64,000 nt of DNA, taken from positions 108,501 through 172,500 of the forward strand of contig CAUYUJ010003558.1 of the NCBI GenBank assembly GCA_963575745.1, in the 5' to 3' direction. Made by a program: the position numbers and the translations under genes. Below, in pieces: positions 51,149-62,100 of the stretch (positions are counted from its first letter, which is position 1; each line of letters opens with the position of its first letter). The notes beneath the pieces are model-generated. The model saw only the letters and a list, made by a program, of their open reading frames with translations. It was not told the origin of the DNA and searched no databases. The stretch is from Prorocentrum cordatum. Taxonomy: Eukaryota > Sar > Dinophyceae > Prorocentrales > Prorocentraceae.

Positions 51149-53341
51149 CTAGATGGAGGGCGTGTTCCCCCGGCGGTCGCGGCTCTCGTCTCCGCTGCGG
51201 CCTCCGCTGCGCTCACTGGGGTCCCGGGGGCTGCCGCCATCGCCGCCCCTCGACGCGCGACCGTCCGCGCTGGGCCAGTCGCGCTCACTCCGGCCGCGGC
51301 TGCCCTGGTCGCCCTTGGAGTGGCCGCCCTTGCCGCTCTTGTCGCCCTTGCCGCCGCTCTTGGAGCCCTTGGCGGCCTTGCCGGAGTACTTGCCCTTGAC
51401 CTTGCCGCCCTTGCCGCCCTTGTCGCCCGCGCCCTTGCCACGCCAGGCTGGGATCCCACCCCCGCCCGCGGCAGCCTCCGCGGCGGCAGCACGCCGCCGC
51501 TTTTTCTCCTGCTCGTACCAGCCGCCGCGAGGAGCGCGAAGCTGCCCAGCGTGCTTCCCGGTCTTACGCCGCGTGCGGCCGGGCGGGGTGTCGCCGCGCC
51601 GCGCCCACGCTGGGTCCCGCGCCAGACTGTGGCTGGGCGACCTCTCGCGCTTGGGCCGGTGGCGGCTGGGCGACCTCTCACGCTTGGGCCAGCTGAGGTC
51701 GCCCGGCGGGCGGTCCCCCTCAGCCCCCGCACCCGTGGCACCCGTGCTGGGGCGCTCGCCATGGCCGACACTGGGGCCCGGCGCCTCCCGCACGGTGTGG
51801 CCGCTCCGCCGGGCCTTCTCCACCACCGTCTTGGGTTTGCCGAAGGCGACGCGGCAAGCCTCGCAGTAGCTCACGTCGCACCCCTTACAGTGCCACCGCA
51901 GGGCTCCGCTGTTAGCTCCGCCCGCGGGGCACATCTCGCAACCCCAACCGTCTCCCGGGTCAAAGGAGCTCCAGCGCATCTTGAGTGCGCATGTCGGGCA
52001 GGCAGGCGGCTGGATGGTCGGGCCATCCTCCCCGTCACTGCCTGGGTCAGGGCCGCGAGGCCGGCTCGCCCACTCCGTGACCACCGTGCAAGGGTCCGTC
52101 TTGTAGAACCGATAGTTCGACCTCATGCACTCCCGCGCGCGCTTTGCGTCAGCGCGGCGCTGGAACTCCACCAGCACGCACGGCTCCCGCTTGTGGCGGT
52201 GGTCGTACAGGAAGGCGATGTGTTTGACGACCCCGAAGGGCACGACCACCTGCCTGACCACCTCGGCATCGACGTGGTGCGGTACCCGCTCGATGCGGAT
52301 GATGGACTCGCCCTCGTCGTGCTGGTCACTGGGCTGCTGCTGGGCGCCCTGGCGCTGCTCCTCCTTGCGCCTACGGCGGCTCCTCGAGCGCGGCTGGCGC
52401 TGGGGCGGACCGTCCCCCGCGCCTGGCGCCTCCTCCACCTCGGTCTTCACCTCGAAGGACCGCGGCGGCGCCCCCCCGCTCTTGGGCTTCAGGACGGCCT
52501 CACGCTTCACGATGTCGGCCTTCGGGGGGGCGCCGCCCGTCTTGGGTTTCAAGACGGCCTCCTCCTCCTGTCCCCTGCGCCCGCGATCGCGAGGCGCATC
52601 GCGCTCGCGATCGCGGCGCCTCGCGCGCGAGGGCGAGCGCAAGGGCGCAGGGCGCCTCTCGCGCTTGCGGACCTCTTCGGCGAGGCGCTCCTGGCCCGGC
52701 GACCGCGCGGGCCGCGGGCGCGCCTTTGGAGCGCCTTTGCTCTGGCGCCGCGCGGCAGCCTGGATGGCCGCACGCGCCAGCGCCGCGGTGACCGCGTCCT
52801 CTCCCGCCTCGAGGACCGGGGCTGGGGTCGACTTCCCCTCGCCCCTGCTCGAGGCGTCGTCGTCGGTGAGCTCCACGACCGCCTCCGCGTCCACTGTGCG
52901 CATCATGTCGAGCAGCCCCTTGTTGTGCTTGCAGAGCTCGCGGAGCTCCGGCATGGGCTGCCCCTGGAACTGGGCCAAGGCGAGCGCCAGCTTGGCCGCC
53001 TGGCGCTGGACCTTGATATTCGGCCCCGCGCCCACCCCCCACGCACCCCGCTTGCCGTCGACGATCACCAGCTGGCCGTGGTCCTCGCTCGCCCCCGCGG
53101 CCAAGCAAGCCGCCGCGATGCACGGGGCTGCTTCGTGGTCGTGGTTGACCACCTCGACGAGGTCCTCGCTGTCCAGCTCGTTCACCACCGTGTACAGGAT
53201 GTTGTGGGCGGCACTCCGGAGCTCGTCCGACAGCGCGGCCCCCGAGACGACGACGCCGAGGGGGTTCACCGCCATGATGCTGTAGTCATGGCCACGCGCC
53301 TTGCTCTGGTCCGGGGCCACCAGGCCCACCAGGAATCCCAT
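51149..53341 (-). CDS. RRM/zinc-finger/RS-like RNA-binding protein
   Basis: Putative RNA-binding protein of 730 aa if it starts at the ATG at 53341-53339 (MGFLVGLVAPDQSKARGHDY). An N-terminal globular part of about 170 aa includes WGVGAGPNIKVQRQAAKLAL. A charged RS/RD-rich linker follows, then an RRM around residues 344-415 (IIRIERVPHHVDAEVV, CVLVEFQRRADAKRARE). A Cys-rich finger around 442-498 has CPTCALKM, CEMCPAG, HCKGCDVSYCEACR. The tail is Lys/Gly/Ser-rich with KRERSPS repeats. The frame is continuous with the recombinase upstream, so it may be a fusion or element-encoded third domain. I chose this start because upstream sequence is low-complexity; a trans-splice AG (CGGCAG) lies 8 bases before it. 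Stop TAG at 51149-51151. Confidence 0.6.
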   Translation of the reverse strand: MGFLVGLVAPDQSKARGHDYSIMAVNPLGVVVSGAALSDELRSAAHNILYTVVNELDSEDLVEVVNHDHEAAPCIAAACLAAGASEDHGQLVIVDGKRGAWGVGAGPNIKVQRQAAKLALALAQFQGQPMPELRELCKHNKGLLDMMRTVDAEAVVELTDDDASSRGEGKSTPAPVLEAGEDAVTAALARAAIQAAARRQSKGAPKARPRPARSPGQERLAEEVRKRERRPAPLRSPSRARRRDRERDAPRDRGRRGQEEEAVLKPKTGGAPPKADIVKREAVLKPKSGGAPPRSFEVKTEVEEAPGAGDGPPQRQPRSRSRRRRKEEQRQGAQQQPSDQHDEGESIIRIERVPHHVDAEVVRQVVVPFGVVKHIAFLYDHRHKREPCVLVEFQRRADAKRARECMRSNYRFYKTDPCTVVTEWASRPRGPDPGSDGEDGPTIQPPACPTCALKMRWSSFDPGDGWGCEMCPAGGANSGALRWHCKGCDVSYCEACRVAFGKPKTVVEKARRSGHTVREAPGPSVGHGERPSTGATGAGAEGDRPPGDLSWPKRERSPSRHRPKRERSPSHSLARDPAWARRGDTPPGRTRRKTGKHAGQLRAPRGGWYEQEKKRRRAAAAEAAAGGGGIPAWRGKGAGDKGGKGGKVKGKYSGKAAKGSKSGGKGDKSGKGGHSKGDQGSRGRSERDWPSADGRASRGGDGGSPRDPSERSGGRSGDESRDRRGNTPSI

Positions 53342-56300
53342 GATGCACGCTGCCGGAGCGCGGGGCGACGGCGCGGCTGGCGCGCGGGGCTGGGGTGCGC
53401 GCGCTGCTCGCGCGCCTCGCTCTGGAGTGGGAGATGGCTGCGGATGAGAGGACCAAGAGGAGGTGGGCGTGCCTGGGGCGATCGGGAGCGGTAGCGAAAG
53501 GGGGGTCGAGGGCGAGAGGTCCACCGGGATACCCCCACAACGCGAAGCCCCCGCCCTGACCTGAATACCCGTGGGACCCGCCTGCTGCTTTCCCACACGC
53601 CCATTAACTCCTCGCCCTGGCTCGTATCTCACCAATTCCTCCTCTCCTTCCTCCTCCGTAGTTGACCCTGCTCGCGCCGAAGGGCGCGCCCAGGGGGGGC
53701 GCCCGGGCGCCCAGGCCGGGCGTTCCGAGGGCCTCAGATCGCTCCCAAACTGGGGCGGGTCGCTCCCGGCCAACTGGTCGGGGCGGGCGCCGGTCACGGC
53801 GCCGTCGTCACCGCGGGCGTCCGGGGCCAATAAGGCGTGGCCCTCCGCCATGCCTCGGGCGAACGGAGCCTGGCGCCGATGGTCCTCCCAGAGGTATCCG
53901 TGGAAGGCGTCCGTGGACCACCTCCCGAACCTCTTGACCGCTTCCAGGTCGCGACAGGCGTGGTACAACGCCGTCGCGCCCCCGATGCGCAGGGAGTGGG
54001 ATCCCATCTGGCCTGCGTCCACGCCGCAGGCGGCAGCCGCGAGTTGGAGGAGCCCCTGCACCTCCTCCCGCATAATCGGGTGGCCATCGGGCCGGCGGAA
54101 CAGGGGGAGCCCCGCCTCGGTTCCTCGTCCAAACCGGTCCGGCAGCTCCCTCTGGAGGTCGGCGAGTGCGTCCACGACACACAACTCCACCCCCGAACGG
54201 TAATGGTTGCGTACGCAACCTGCGTTAAACTGGTCCGTCTTGGACGACGTGATCGTCAGTACTACCTCATCGCAGTCGCTGAGCCTTGCGCTGGGTGTAC
54301 CTCCGCGCATCCCCTGTACGTCCTGCCCACGCACCACCCGTCCCATACTCCAGGAGCGGTCCTCTTGGACCAAATACTCCGACGCGCGGAGCATGAAAAA
54401 GTACCCCGTCATAAGCGCCGCCCATAGGATGGTCGCCTCCCGGCGCGTGGCCGTCCCGTGGGCGAACAAGTACTCTCGGAGCCAGCGCAACATCCGGGGC
54501 GTGGCCGGCAGCTTCCGTTTCGCCTTTCCGTCCCAGCGGCGGAGTCCCTCGATCGTGGTCCAGAGCCGGCGCCGATCGGAGGTCACATCCCCAAACCCGG
54601 CCAGGGTGTGGGCATATCGAATGGCGAACAGGCGCTGGCGGATGGTCGTGGCTCGCCTCTTCATCACCTTGTACAGGTACACGACATACCGGATGAGGTC
54701 ATCCTCATCCGTAAGGCGGGCGTCCCGAGTCTCCCCCTGCAGGTATGGGCTCCGGCCTCGGAGCCTCCGCCAGAGTACCCAGTTACGCCACCCGGCGCTG
54801 TAATTGGCCCGCGTCCCTTCGGCAAGCTTGGCCAACATCGCCTCGGTGGCGGTCGCATCCAGCTCGCGGGTGTCGGTGAGTTCACCTTGAATCCCTTTCG
54901 GGGCGCCCCCGCCGGCGTACCGCCAGGCGGCGGGCTTCGCCAGCGCGGGAGCAGGGGCGCTGCGGGTACGCCGACGGGCCTTGCGCGGGGGTGGGGCCGC
55001 GCCGCCCGCGCCGTCCATGGCGCTTGGCCTGGGCATGCCCGCGCCTTCCGGAACAGCGAAGGTCACCGCCCCGACCCGCTCCCCGCCTGCCCTGTCCACC
55101 CCTGCTGCGGTGGACCGCGCGGTAGCCGGGGGGTCGAGCTGGTCCGCCAACCGAGCGGCGTCGTCCGTCGTCTTCCCCGCCTCCAGCGCAGCCTCGAATG
55201 GCCCGCTTGGGCGATCGGGGGCCTGAAGCCAGGCCTTTAGCCACAGCTTAACCATCTCGTCATTAGCGAGTCGGTCGTGATCGGGCCCGACGCCCGCGCG
55301 CGCCCCGGGTGCCTCGCTTGCGCTCGCTGCCTCTACGGCCTGCCTCAGCAGGCGCTCCGCCCACTGGAGCACCCAGCGGGCCGTGCGACGCGGGAGTGCA
55401 CGAGCGGCCTGCCGCATGCGCTCGGCGATCGGCATACCTCCAAGGCCCAAGGCATCCCACAGCTCCGCCGTGCCCCCCTGGGCGCACCAGATTTCTTTCG
55501 GGTGCAGGGCTCGCACGGTCCAGCCGCCCTCGGACCCTTCCAGGATCAGGGTGTTCGCATAGCCCTTCAACGGGTCGGGCTTCGCCCGTGCCGTATGGCA
55601 GGGCCCGCGCGGATCATGAATCACCACGCGCTGGGCCCGCCCGCCTCCCGCGGGCTGCCATGTGCCCCGCGGCCAAGGCATCATGCGATCCCCCGTCGTC
55701 GAGATCCGAGGGTCCACGAGCAAGGTGCCGTTGTCGAGGTCCAGGCGGAGCTCATCCAGCGGTGGCCGCCCTGCCTCCTTCCAGAGCTGGCAGAGGCCGC
55801 GTGGCTCCACGCAGGGCTGTCCCAGGGGGGGTACGGGGCCCGATGCCCGAACCCGTTCCCCGCAACCCCAAACCTGGACCGCCCGCGCGCGTGCCGTGAC
55901 GTCGCCGAAGTGCGTGCACAGTAGGCGCGTCTCTGGGGAGAGTGCCACATAGCCAAGGCGCCGTAAGCGCGCCCCTAGTCGCACTGCAGCGTAGTTGACG
56001 GGGGCGTCGAGCAGCACGGCCAGTGGCCGAGTGGTGATCAGTAGCCGCTCCAGGCCCGTCGCTTCGCGTCCACCGGGGTCCTCCGATAGTGACACGCACA
56101 GCCAGCGGGTCCGCGGGGCCCCAGCGGGGTCCTCGGGGTGGTCCCCGTCGTCCGGGTCCCATCGGTCACCGACATCCCACGGCGCTAGCAGCGCCGACCC
56201 ACCGAGGCTCTCCCATGCCTCCCCAAAGGGGGGCCACGCGGTTCCCACCTCCAGCAGCCGCGCCCCCTCGACCTGCAGAGGGGGGTAGCGTGGTAGGGCC

Positions 56301-59175
56301 TCCCGGGCTCCTTTGACTTGGAGTGCAGCCGCGCGCCAGGGCCCGTCGTCTCCTGGCATCCGCAGCTCGCGCTGGGCGGCCTCCTCCACCAGTTCGCCCC
56401 ACGGAGCTGCCGGCGACAGCTCGGTCCATCCGGCCTCCGCCATCCGCTGGCGTACCTCCTCCACCGTGGCACGAGTAATGAAGTCGGCCAGCTCGTTGTG
56501 GTAAGTCCGTAAGTAAAGCCCGTCCAGGACCCGGAACTTGTACCGTAGCTCCAGCATGGCCAGAACTCGAAGCAGGTGGCGCGCCACCGCGTTCCGCGCC
56601 CGGCGGCGTCGCAGCCAGCGGCTGACATTGCTGTTGTCAGTGACGTACGGCAATAGCAGCTGGAACCAGTCCGGGCCCTTCTCGGCCGCCAAGGCTATCA
56701 GACAGAGGAGTTCGACCACCGCGATGATCTCCCCCTCCCCCTGCCAAGTGACCCCAGGGGCGGAGCGGAGCGTCTCCAGATAGGGAGCCGCCTCCGCCAC
56801 GATGTACTCGCGCGAGGACCAGTCCAGCGCACCGATCCGATCCAGGGTGGCATCGCCTCCCAGCCAGCGCAGCTTGCCGAGCGCCCCCGGGAGTGCGAGG
56901 GCCTCGCGAAGGCCTAGCAGGCCCTCGAAGGAGGTCTCGAAGTTACCCTCGACCGGCATCTCAAAGCAGACGCGCAGCCAATCCAAGGTCTGGTGCCAAT
57001 CGTCCCACGCAGCCTCTACCATCTCGGGGTCGCCCGGCGGATGGACGTAGGCCTGACCTGGGTCACCCGACAGCATTCGGTGGACCGCTGGGAGCTCCAG
57101 GCTCAGGGCTGGAGCTGCGCAGGCGCAGAACTGGCCGAGCCCACTTAGCTCCCTCGCGGTTCGCAGCCGGACCATGCGGCAGCCGAAGCTCAGCTCCGGC
57201 TCCGCCAATAGGAAGCGCATCTTCATGGCCTTGGGCTCCGGGAGTCCAACTCGCTCGCGCTCGAAGTCCATACTGAGCCCCCAGATAATCTGCGTGGTGG
57301 AAGGCTCCCCCTCGGCGTCCCTCTTGCTGACGTTCACTGCTTCGGACCCAAACACCTCACGTATGGAGGCATCCAATGCGTCGCAGGCCATCCACGGTCG
57401 GACCCCAATGTCGGGCTCCACCACCACAGGGTCATCCATGAGCCACTCCGAGTGGAAGTGGGTGGTGTCGTGCCAGTGCGGCTCCCCAGGCCGATAGCTC
57501 TCGTGGAGCTCCCTCGCCGCCAGGGCGAGCATCATGTAATTGCCTGGGGCTCCCGTCCACCCAAACACCATGGCTAGGTAAACGACTCTGACGTCCCCCT
57601 CGATGCCAGCGTGGGCCCCCGGTAACGAGGTGCCAAAGTCCCCGACGTCCGCCGGGGCGATGTCCAACCACTTGAAGGCCCGCGAGACGTCCCGCTTGGC
57701 GCAGAGGAGGCGCGCTCCGGGGTGGCGCGCGCGATGCCATACCGCCGTCCTCGCCACTTGCCGATGGCGTGGCTGGACGGCAGGCGGGTGGTCGCGCTTG
57801 TGTGTGGCGGCGTTGGCCGAGAGCATCGCATGGATCATACGCCCTTCGGACGATAAGGTTCTGTCCGGTAGCTGCTTCGGTACCCTCCCCAGCGGGGCTT
57901 CCACCAGCTCCGTCAGAAAACCCTCTGCCGCCTGGGACGCCACCAGGACGATCCCCCAGGTCACATCCGCCCATACCTTCTGGTAGGCCTCGTCGATGTG
58001 GGCTCGCACGCTGGGGCACGGTGGGGCTCGCTCGCGCCTCCGCGGCGCGCCCCGCCGCGCGGAGGCTCCCCCTTCCGCTAGCTCCCGGACGTACTCGAAG
58101 TGCTCTCGGCTTAAACACCGTCGCACCTTGTCCCCCAGGACGCCCCGAAGGGGGTTGCCTAGGCGCTCGTGGCGCGCGCGCCTAAGCAGCGCGGCCGCTT
58201 CCTTCAGGGACCCCGTCCGCTGGAGGAGCTGATCCCCCAGCCCTACCAGGGTCCGCATGGCTTCGGGGTCATACTCAGGGTGCTCCGTGCAGAAGGTCAG
58301 GTAGACCGTGGCCAGCTCCGCCGGGCTGCACCCGTCGAGGTCCTCCGCGATATCTCTGGCCGGATCCTCGCAAGGGGGTCGAGTCTTGCCCGCACTCACC
58401 TCCCCCTGTGCCTTGCCCAATGGGGGCTTAGGAAGCCCCGCCAATGCTCGGTGCATGGCTGGGCTAAGCCTACCGCATTTTGAGCCGTCCCCTGAGGCCT
58501 GCAGGCGCTCGATTCCAGTGAAGTCGACGCCCTGCAGGCGCCCGGGCGCCTCCGCCCGGGCGATTTTGGGGGACGCCCCCGGGCCATCCTCCCATATAGG
58601 CGCCAACTGCCGACGCAGTTGGCTCACCGACCAGCGGTGATAGGCCCCTTTCAACACCTTTGCCCACGCGGCGCAAAGGCGGGGGGCCCAAACCTGCGCC
58701 TCCTTGGTGCGCTTAATGCCCGAGCCCGGCACGTGATCCTTCAGCTCGACGTGGTGGTGGTCACGGGGGCAACGTCGCGCCAACAACAGAGCGTGCAGGT
58801 ACAGCCGGGGGCTGACGAGCCACCAGCTGCCCTTGCGATAGCGGCTCTCTGGCGCGTCGGACGGGGCCTTACCCCAGGCGCACATGTGGATCGGGACGAT
58901 CATGGCCCCCGTCGCTCGACGCAGCTCGTGCATTGGGGCCTGGTCCCAAATCTTGGGGTAGCGGCCCGAGGGGCAGGAGGACTCGATGAGAAACTCCTTG
59001 CCAGCGTCGTGTAGGATGCGGCAGGTGTCGCACGTGAACTGTGTGTGGCTGTTACCCACGCGCTCGAACTCTTTGGAGCCATCCCCCTCGGGGTGCTCCC
59101 ACGTGCGGGTGCCCTGCGGGGTCCCGCCCGGCTGGGCCATGAGCCCGAGGTCGGTGTACGAGCCACATTGGGGTA
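53342..59175 (-). CDS. DIRS-like pol: RT, RNase H, C5-MTase-like, tyrosine recombinase
   Basis: One frame, open from 59266 without a stop and continuing into the RRM protein. Residues are numbered from 59266. Residues 30-110 contain GVPQCGSYTDLG, TRTWEHPEGDG and CPSGRYPKIWD, completing the motif begun in ORF1. RT: motif A KRDVSRAFKWLDIAP (about 522), motif B FGWTGAPGNYMM (about 570), motif C WLMDDPVVV (about 610). DIRS-type RNase H: TDNSNVSRWL (about 880) and YHNELADFITRA (about 925). C5-methyltransferase-like: PPFGEAWESLGGSALLAPWD (about 1010), VLLDAPVN, FGDVTARARAVQVWG (about 1120), GPCHTARAKP, VRALHPKEIWCAQGG (about 1255). Tyrosine recombinase: LRASEYL, SSKTDQF, HSLRIGG, GRWSTDAFHGYLW, i.e. 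Arg-Lys-His-x-x-Arg-Trp-Tyr, complete. Probably made by frameshift from ORF1. The end of this part is uncertain (53700-53342 is low-complexity). Confidence 0.75.
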
Positions 59176-62100
59176 CCCCAGCACCAAACGTTGGCCACGT
59201 CGGGGCCCATGGGGGTCCGTGCGGCCTCCTGTAGGCGCGCGCGGACCGCTGGGTCGAGGGTGTCATGATCCGGCCGTGGGCCGGATTCTCGGAGGGGGTC
59301 GTCGTAATATTCGATCGGTTCCAGCACCCGGATGCCCTCGGCGCGAAGCGCGGCCGACCAATTTCCCGAACCGGCGTACACCTCCTGGGCGATCAAACCG
59401 TACGCGAACGCGGGGTCGTGTCGAAGTGGCATCGCGTTCGCCTCCAGGAGGCGTGCCTGGACGTCGGCTGGATGTTCCCCGAACGAGGCCGGCGCGCGTC
59501 CCACTGCGCGGCCCGCCCGACCTTCCGCTGCCTTGCAGTGGGTGCAGGGCGCGCTCTTGCCCGGGACGGTGGGTTCAACGTCCGGGCCTTCATCGAGCAT
59601 CTCGCGCCAGCCGACACTTACGATCTCGCGGGACAGGCGTCCTGCGTGCCCCCAGCGCTGGCCTAGGGCCGCCGCCTCCGCGTGGGAGCGTGGGCGCAAG
59701 GCGCGCATATGGCCGCGCCAGATCAGGAGCGGAATTACGTGATCCTCCGCGCCGACGCCCGTTCCCATTAGGTGGTCCACGCATAGGCGCCCACTGCCGT
59801 TGACACGGTGCACCTGGAGCGTGACGGCGTCGAGGTCGGCGACAGGGCATGCTGCCAGGCAGCGATAGTCCTTGTCGTGGTGCGGGTGCACCGCATCGTG
59901 GACGTAGGAGCGGACATCTGCCTCCAGGGCCGTGATCCACGGCGGGGAGTCGCCCAGGGCACGCAGGGCCTCGTGGGCCTCCTCCCATAGTGCATGGCGA
60001 TACGTCGCGGCCAACTGCTGCACCGCGTCCGGGCTGGGCTCACCTGTGCCCTCGCCCGCGCGTAGCAGGAGCACCCCCGCAGCTACGTGCAGTAGCAGGC
60101 ACTGCCGCTCCTCGGTGTCGCCCATCTCCAGGCCCATCGCCTGGCCCATCTCCTCTGTAGGGCCGAGGCGGTCCCGATAGTCGATGAAGTCCCACTGGAT
60201 GCGGGTGTCCCCGTCCCAGAAGGTATATGACCCGCGGCCTATCAGCCCGCCGGGGTCCCACGCAACCGGGCCAACCTCGGCCCCGCCCTCGGTGACGTAT
60301 CCTGCGGCGCAGCTAAGCGCCTCATGCAGGTCGGCTGCCTCGCTGCTGAGACCCCGATGGCCTCGGTCCACGGCTTCCTCTAGGGCTCGCTCCAGAGTAA
60401 GCCGCTCCCCGCGCAGGCGCGCCCCCAAGACGCGCCCGCGCGCGTGGCTCTGCAAGTACTCGCTGGCTCCCTTCAGAGGTGCGAAGATGCCCTCGGCTTC
60501 GAGCTCCTGCATGAGTTTGAGGCGAAGCTCCGGCCCATCACCCGCGGGCTGGGCGTCCCAAGTGGCCGCCGCGCGCGGGTGGTCGTGGTCTTCGAGCCAT
60601 CCGAAGTCGGGGCCCTTAACCGCTTCCCGGAGGTCGGATTCCATCGCGGTAAGCTGGAGCGCGGTGTAGTCGTCCGGGGCCTGCCCCGGGCCCGGGTCGC
60701 CCGCTGCTCGCGAGCCGCCGCCACGGCCCCGGCCCTTTTCCTTCTGGGAGTCAGGGGGAGCAGGTGGGGAAGTGTCCTCGCCAACCTTCTCGGCCTCGGC
60801 TGCCTTGGCTTGCGAGCGCAGCTGCGCAATCATCCCATCCACCTGCTTGGGATCGATCCGGGGCGTCCCAAGGAGCCCCCCGCGCCTCGTGAGCTGCATG
60901 ACTACCGAGTAGTCCAATCCGCGCGTTGACTTGATGGGGTCATGGGAGTTAGGGCAATCGCAAGCCTTCCGCGAGCAGCCCATGTGCGTGGTGGCCCCCC
61001 AGCAGATAGGGACGTTGTCTTTATTGCGGGGCGCATGCGCCACGGATCGCGTCCGCTCCGGGCGTGTTAGTTCCTTGCCCGCTGGGTACGCCCTCTTGGG
61101 GGCTGTCCCCGCTGGGGCCCCGGTGCCCGCCTTGGGCCCCGCCTTCGGCTGGGGCCCAGCCCCCGCCTTGGGCCTGTCATCCCCCTGCGCCGTGGGCCGG
61201 GGATCGCCCATTTCCTCGCTCCCTCCCGCTTTGGGCGGTCGCTTCGTGAGGTGGGCGTTCAGCTGCCCATTGAGGAGGCGCGTGAGTGCGGCCTTGCGCC
61301 GGGGCACGACCACCTGCTGGTAGTAGGCGTTCGGGTCCCCGAGGTCGAACGTTCGGGGCAAATCGTAGCCGTTCTCCGGCATGAGTAGGATATACTTGAT
61401 GTCCTCCCTCCTCGGGTTCTCGGTGTCGAGCTCTCGACAGAGTCGGCGCCTCAGCTCCCGCAATTCCTCGACCCAGGTGCTTCGGAGCTCTTCCCACAGA
61501 TCCTTGACCCAATGGTCTGGGAACTCCGATGGGTCCCTCTCGAAGGCCGCCTCCAAGAACCCCAACGACCGCCGACGCTCCGCCCCGTGTGCGACCCCTA
61601 TGATGGACTCGAACATCTGGATCTCGCACCGGGCCCTCTTGAACCAGGTCGCCATGTGGGTGGCGGGCCGTTGGCGGGGCTCCAGCTTGTCGTCCACAGG
61701 GAGCCGATAGCCATCGAAGTCCTCGTCACGCGCGGGGACGCAGTCGTCCACCGCCAGGTCGTGAGGGCCCGTCCCGAAGGCGAGCGCCGCGTAGCCGTGT
61801 GCCACACGGTTGGTAACCAGGCAGGGAAACCCGATCGTCTTGAGCGTGCTCTTGGAGTGCGCACACATGCGCTTGAGTGAGTCGAACAAGTCCTTCCCCG
61901 TGATACCCTCGCAGGCCTCAACCACGAAGGTGTTGCATCCCCGGGCTATGTAAAGATCAAGTTCCTCGTCCCGACCGATCCCTGCCCTGGTGCCCCGGGC
62001 CTTCTTGTCGCCCTCGGTGGCCCGCGCCTGCCGCTCGGCGGCGAGGACGTGGCGTTCAGTGAGGCGGTTCTGGCGATCCAGGCGCTCGATAATCTGGGCT

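Noticed and set aside
51320-53494. 724-codon plus-strand open frame opposite the RNA-binding ORF
   Set aside because: It is the antisense shadow of GC-rich coding sequence; it shows only Ala/Leu/Arg-rich text and no motif, while the minus strand shows RRM and zinc-finger motifs.
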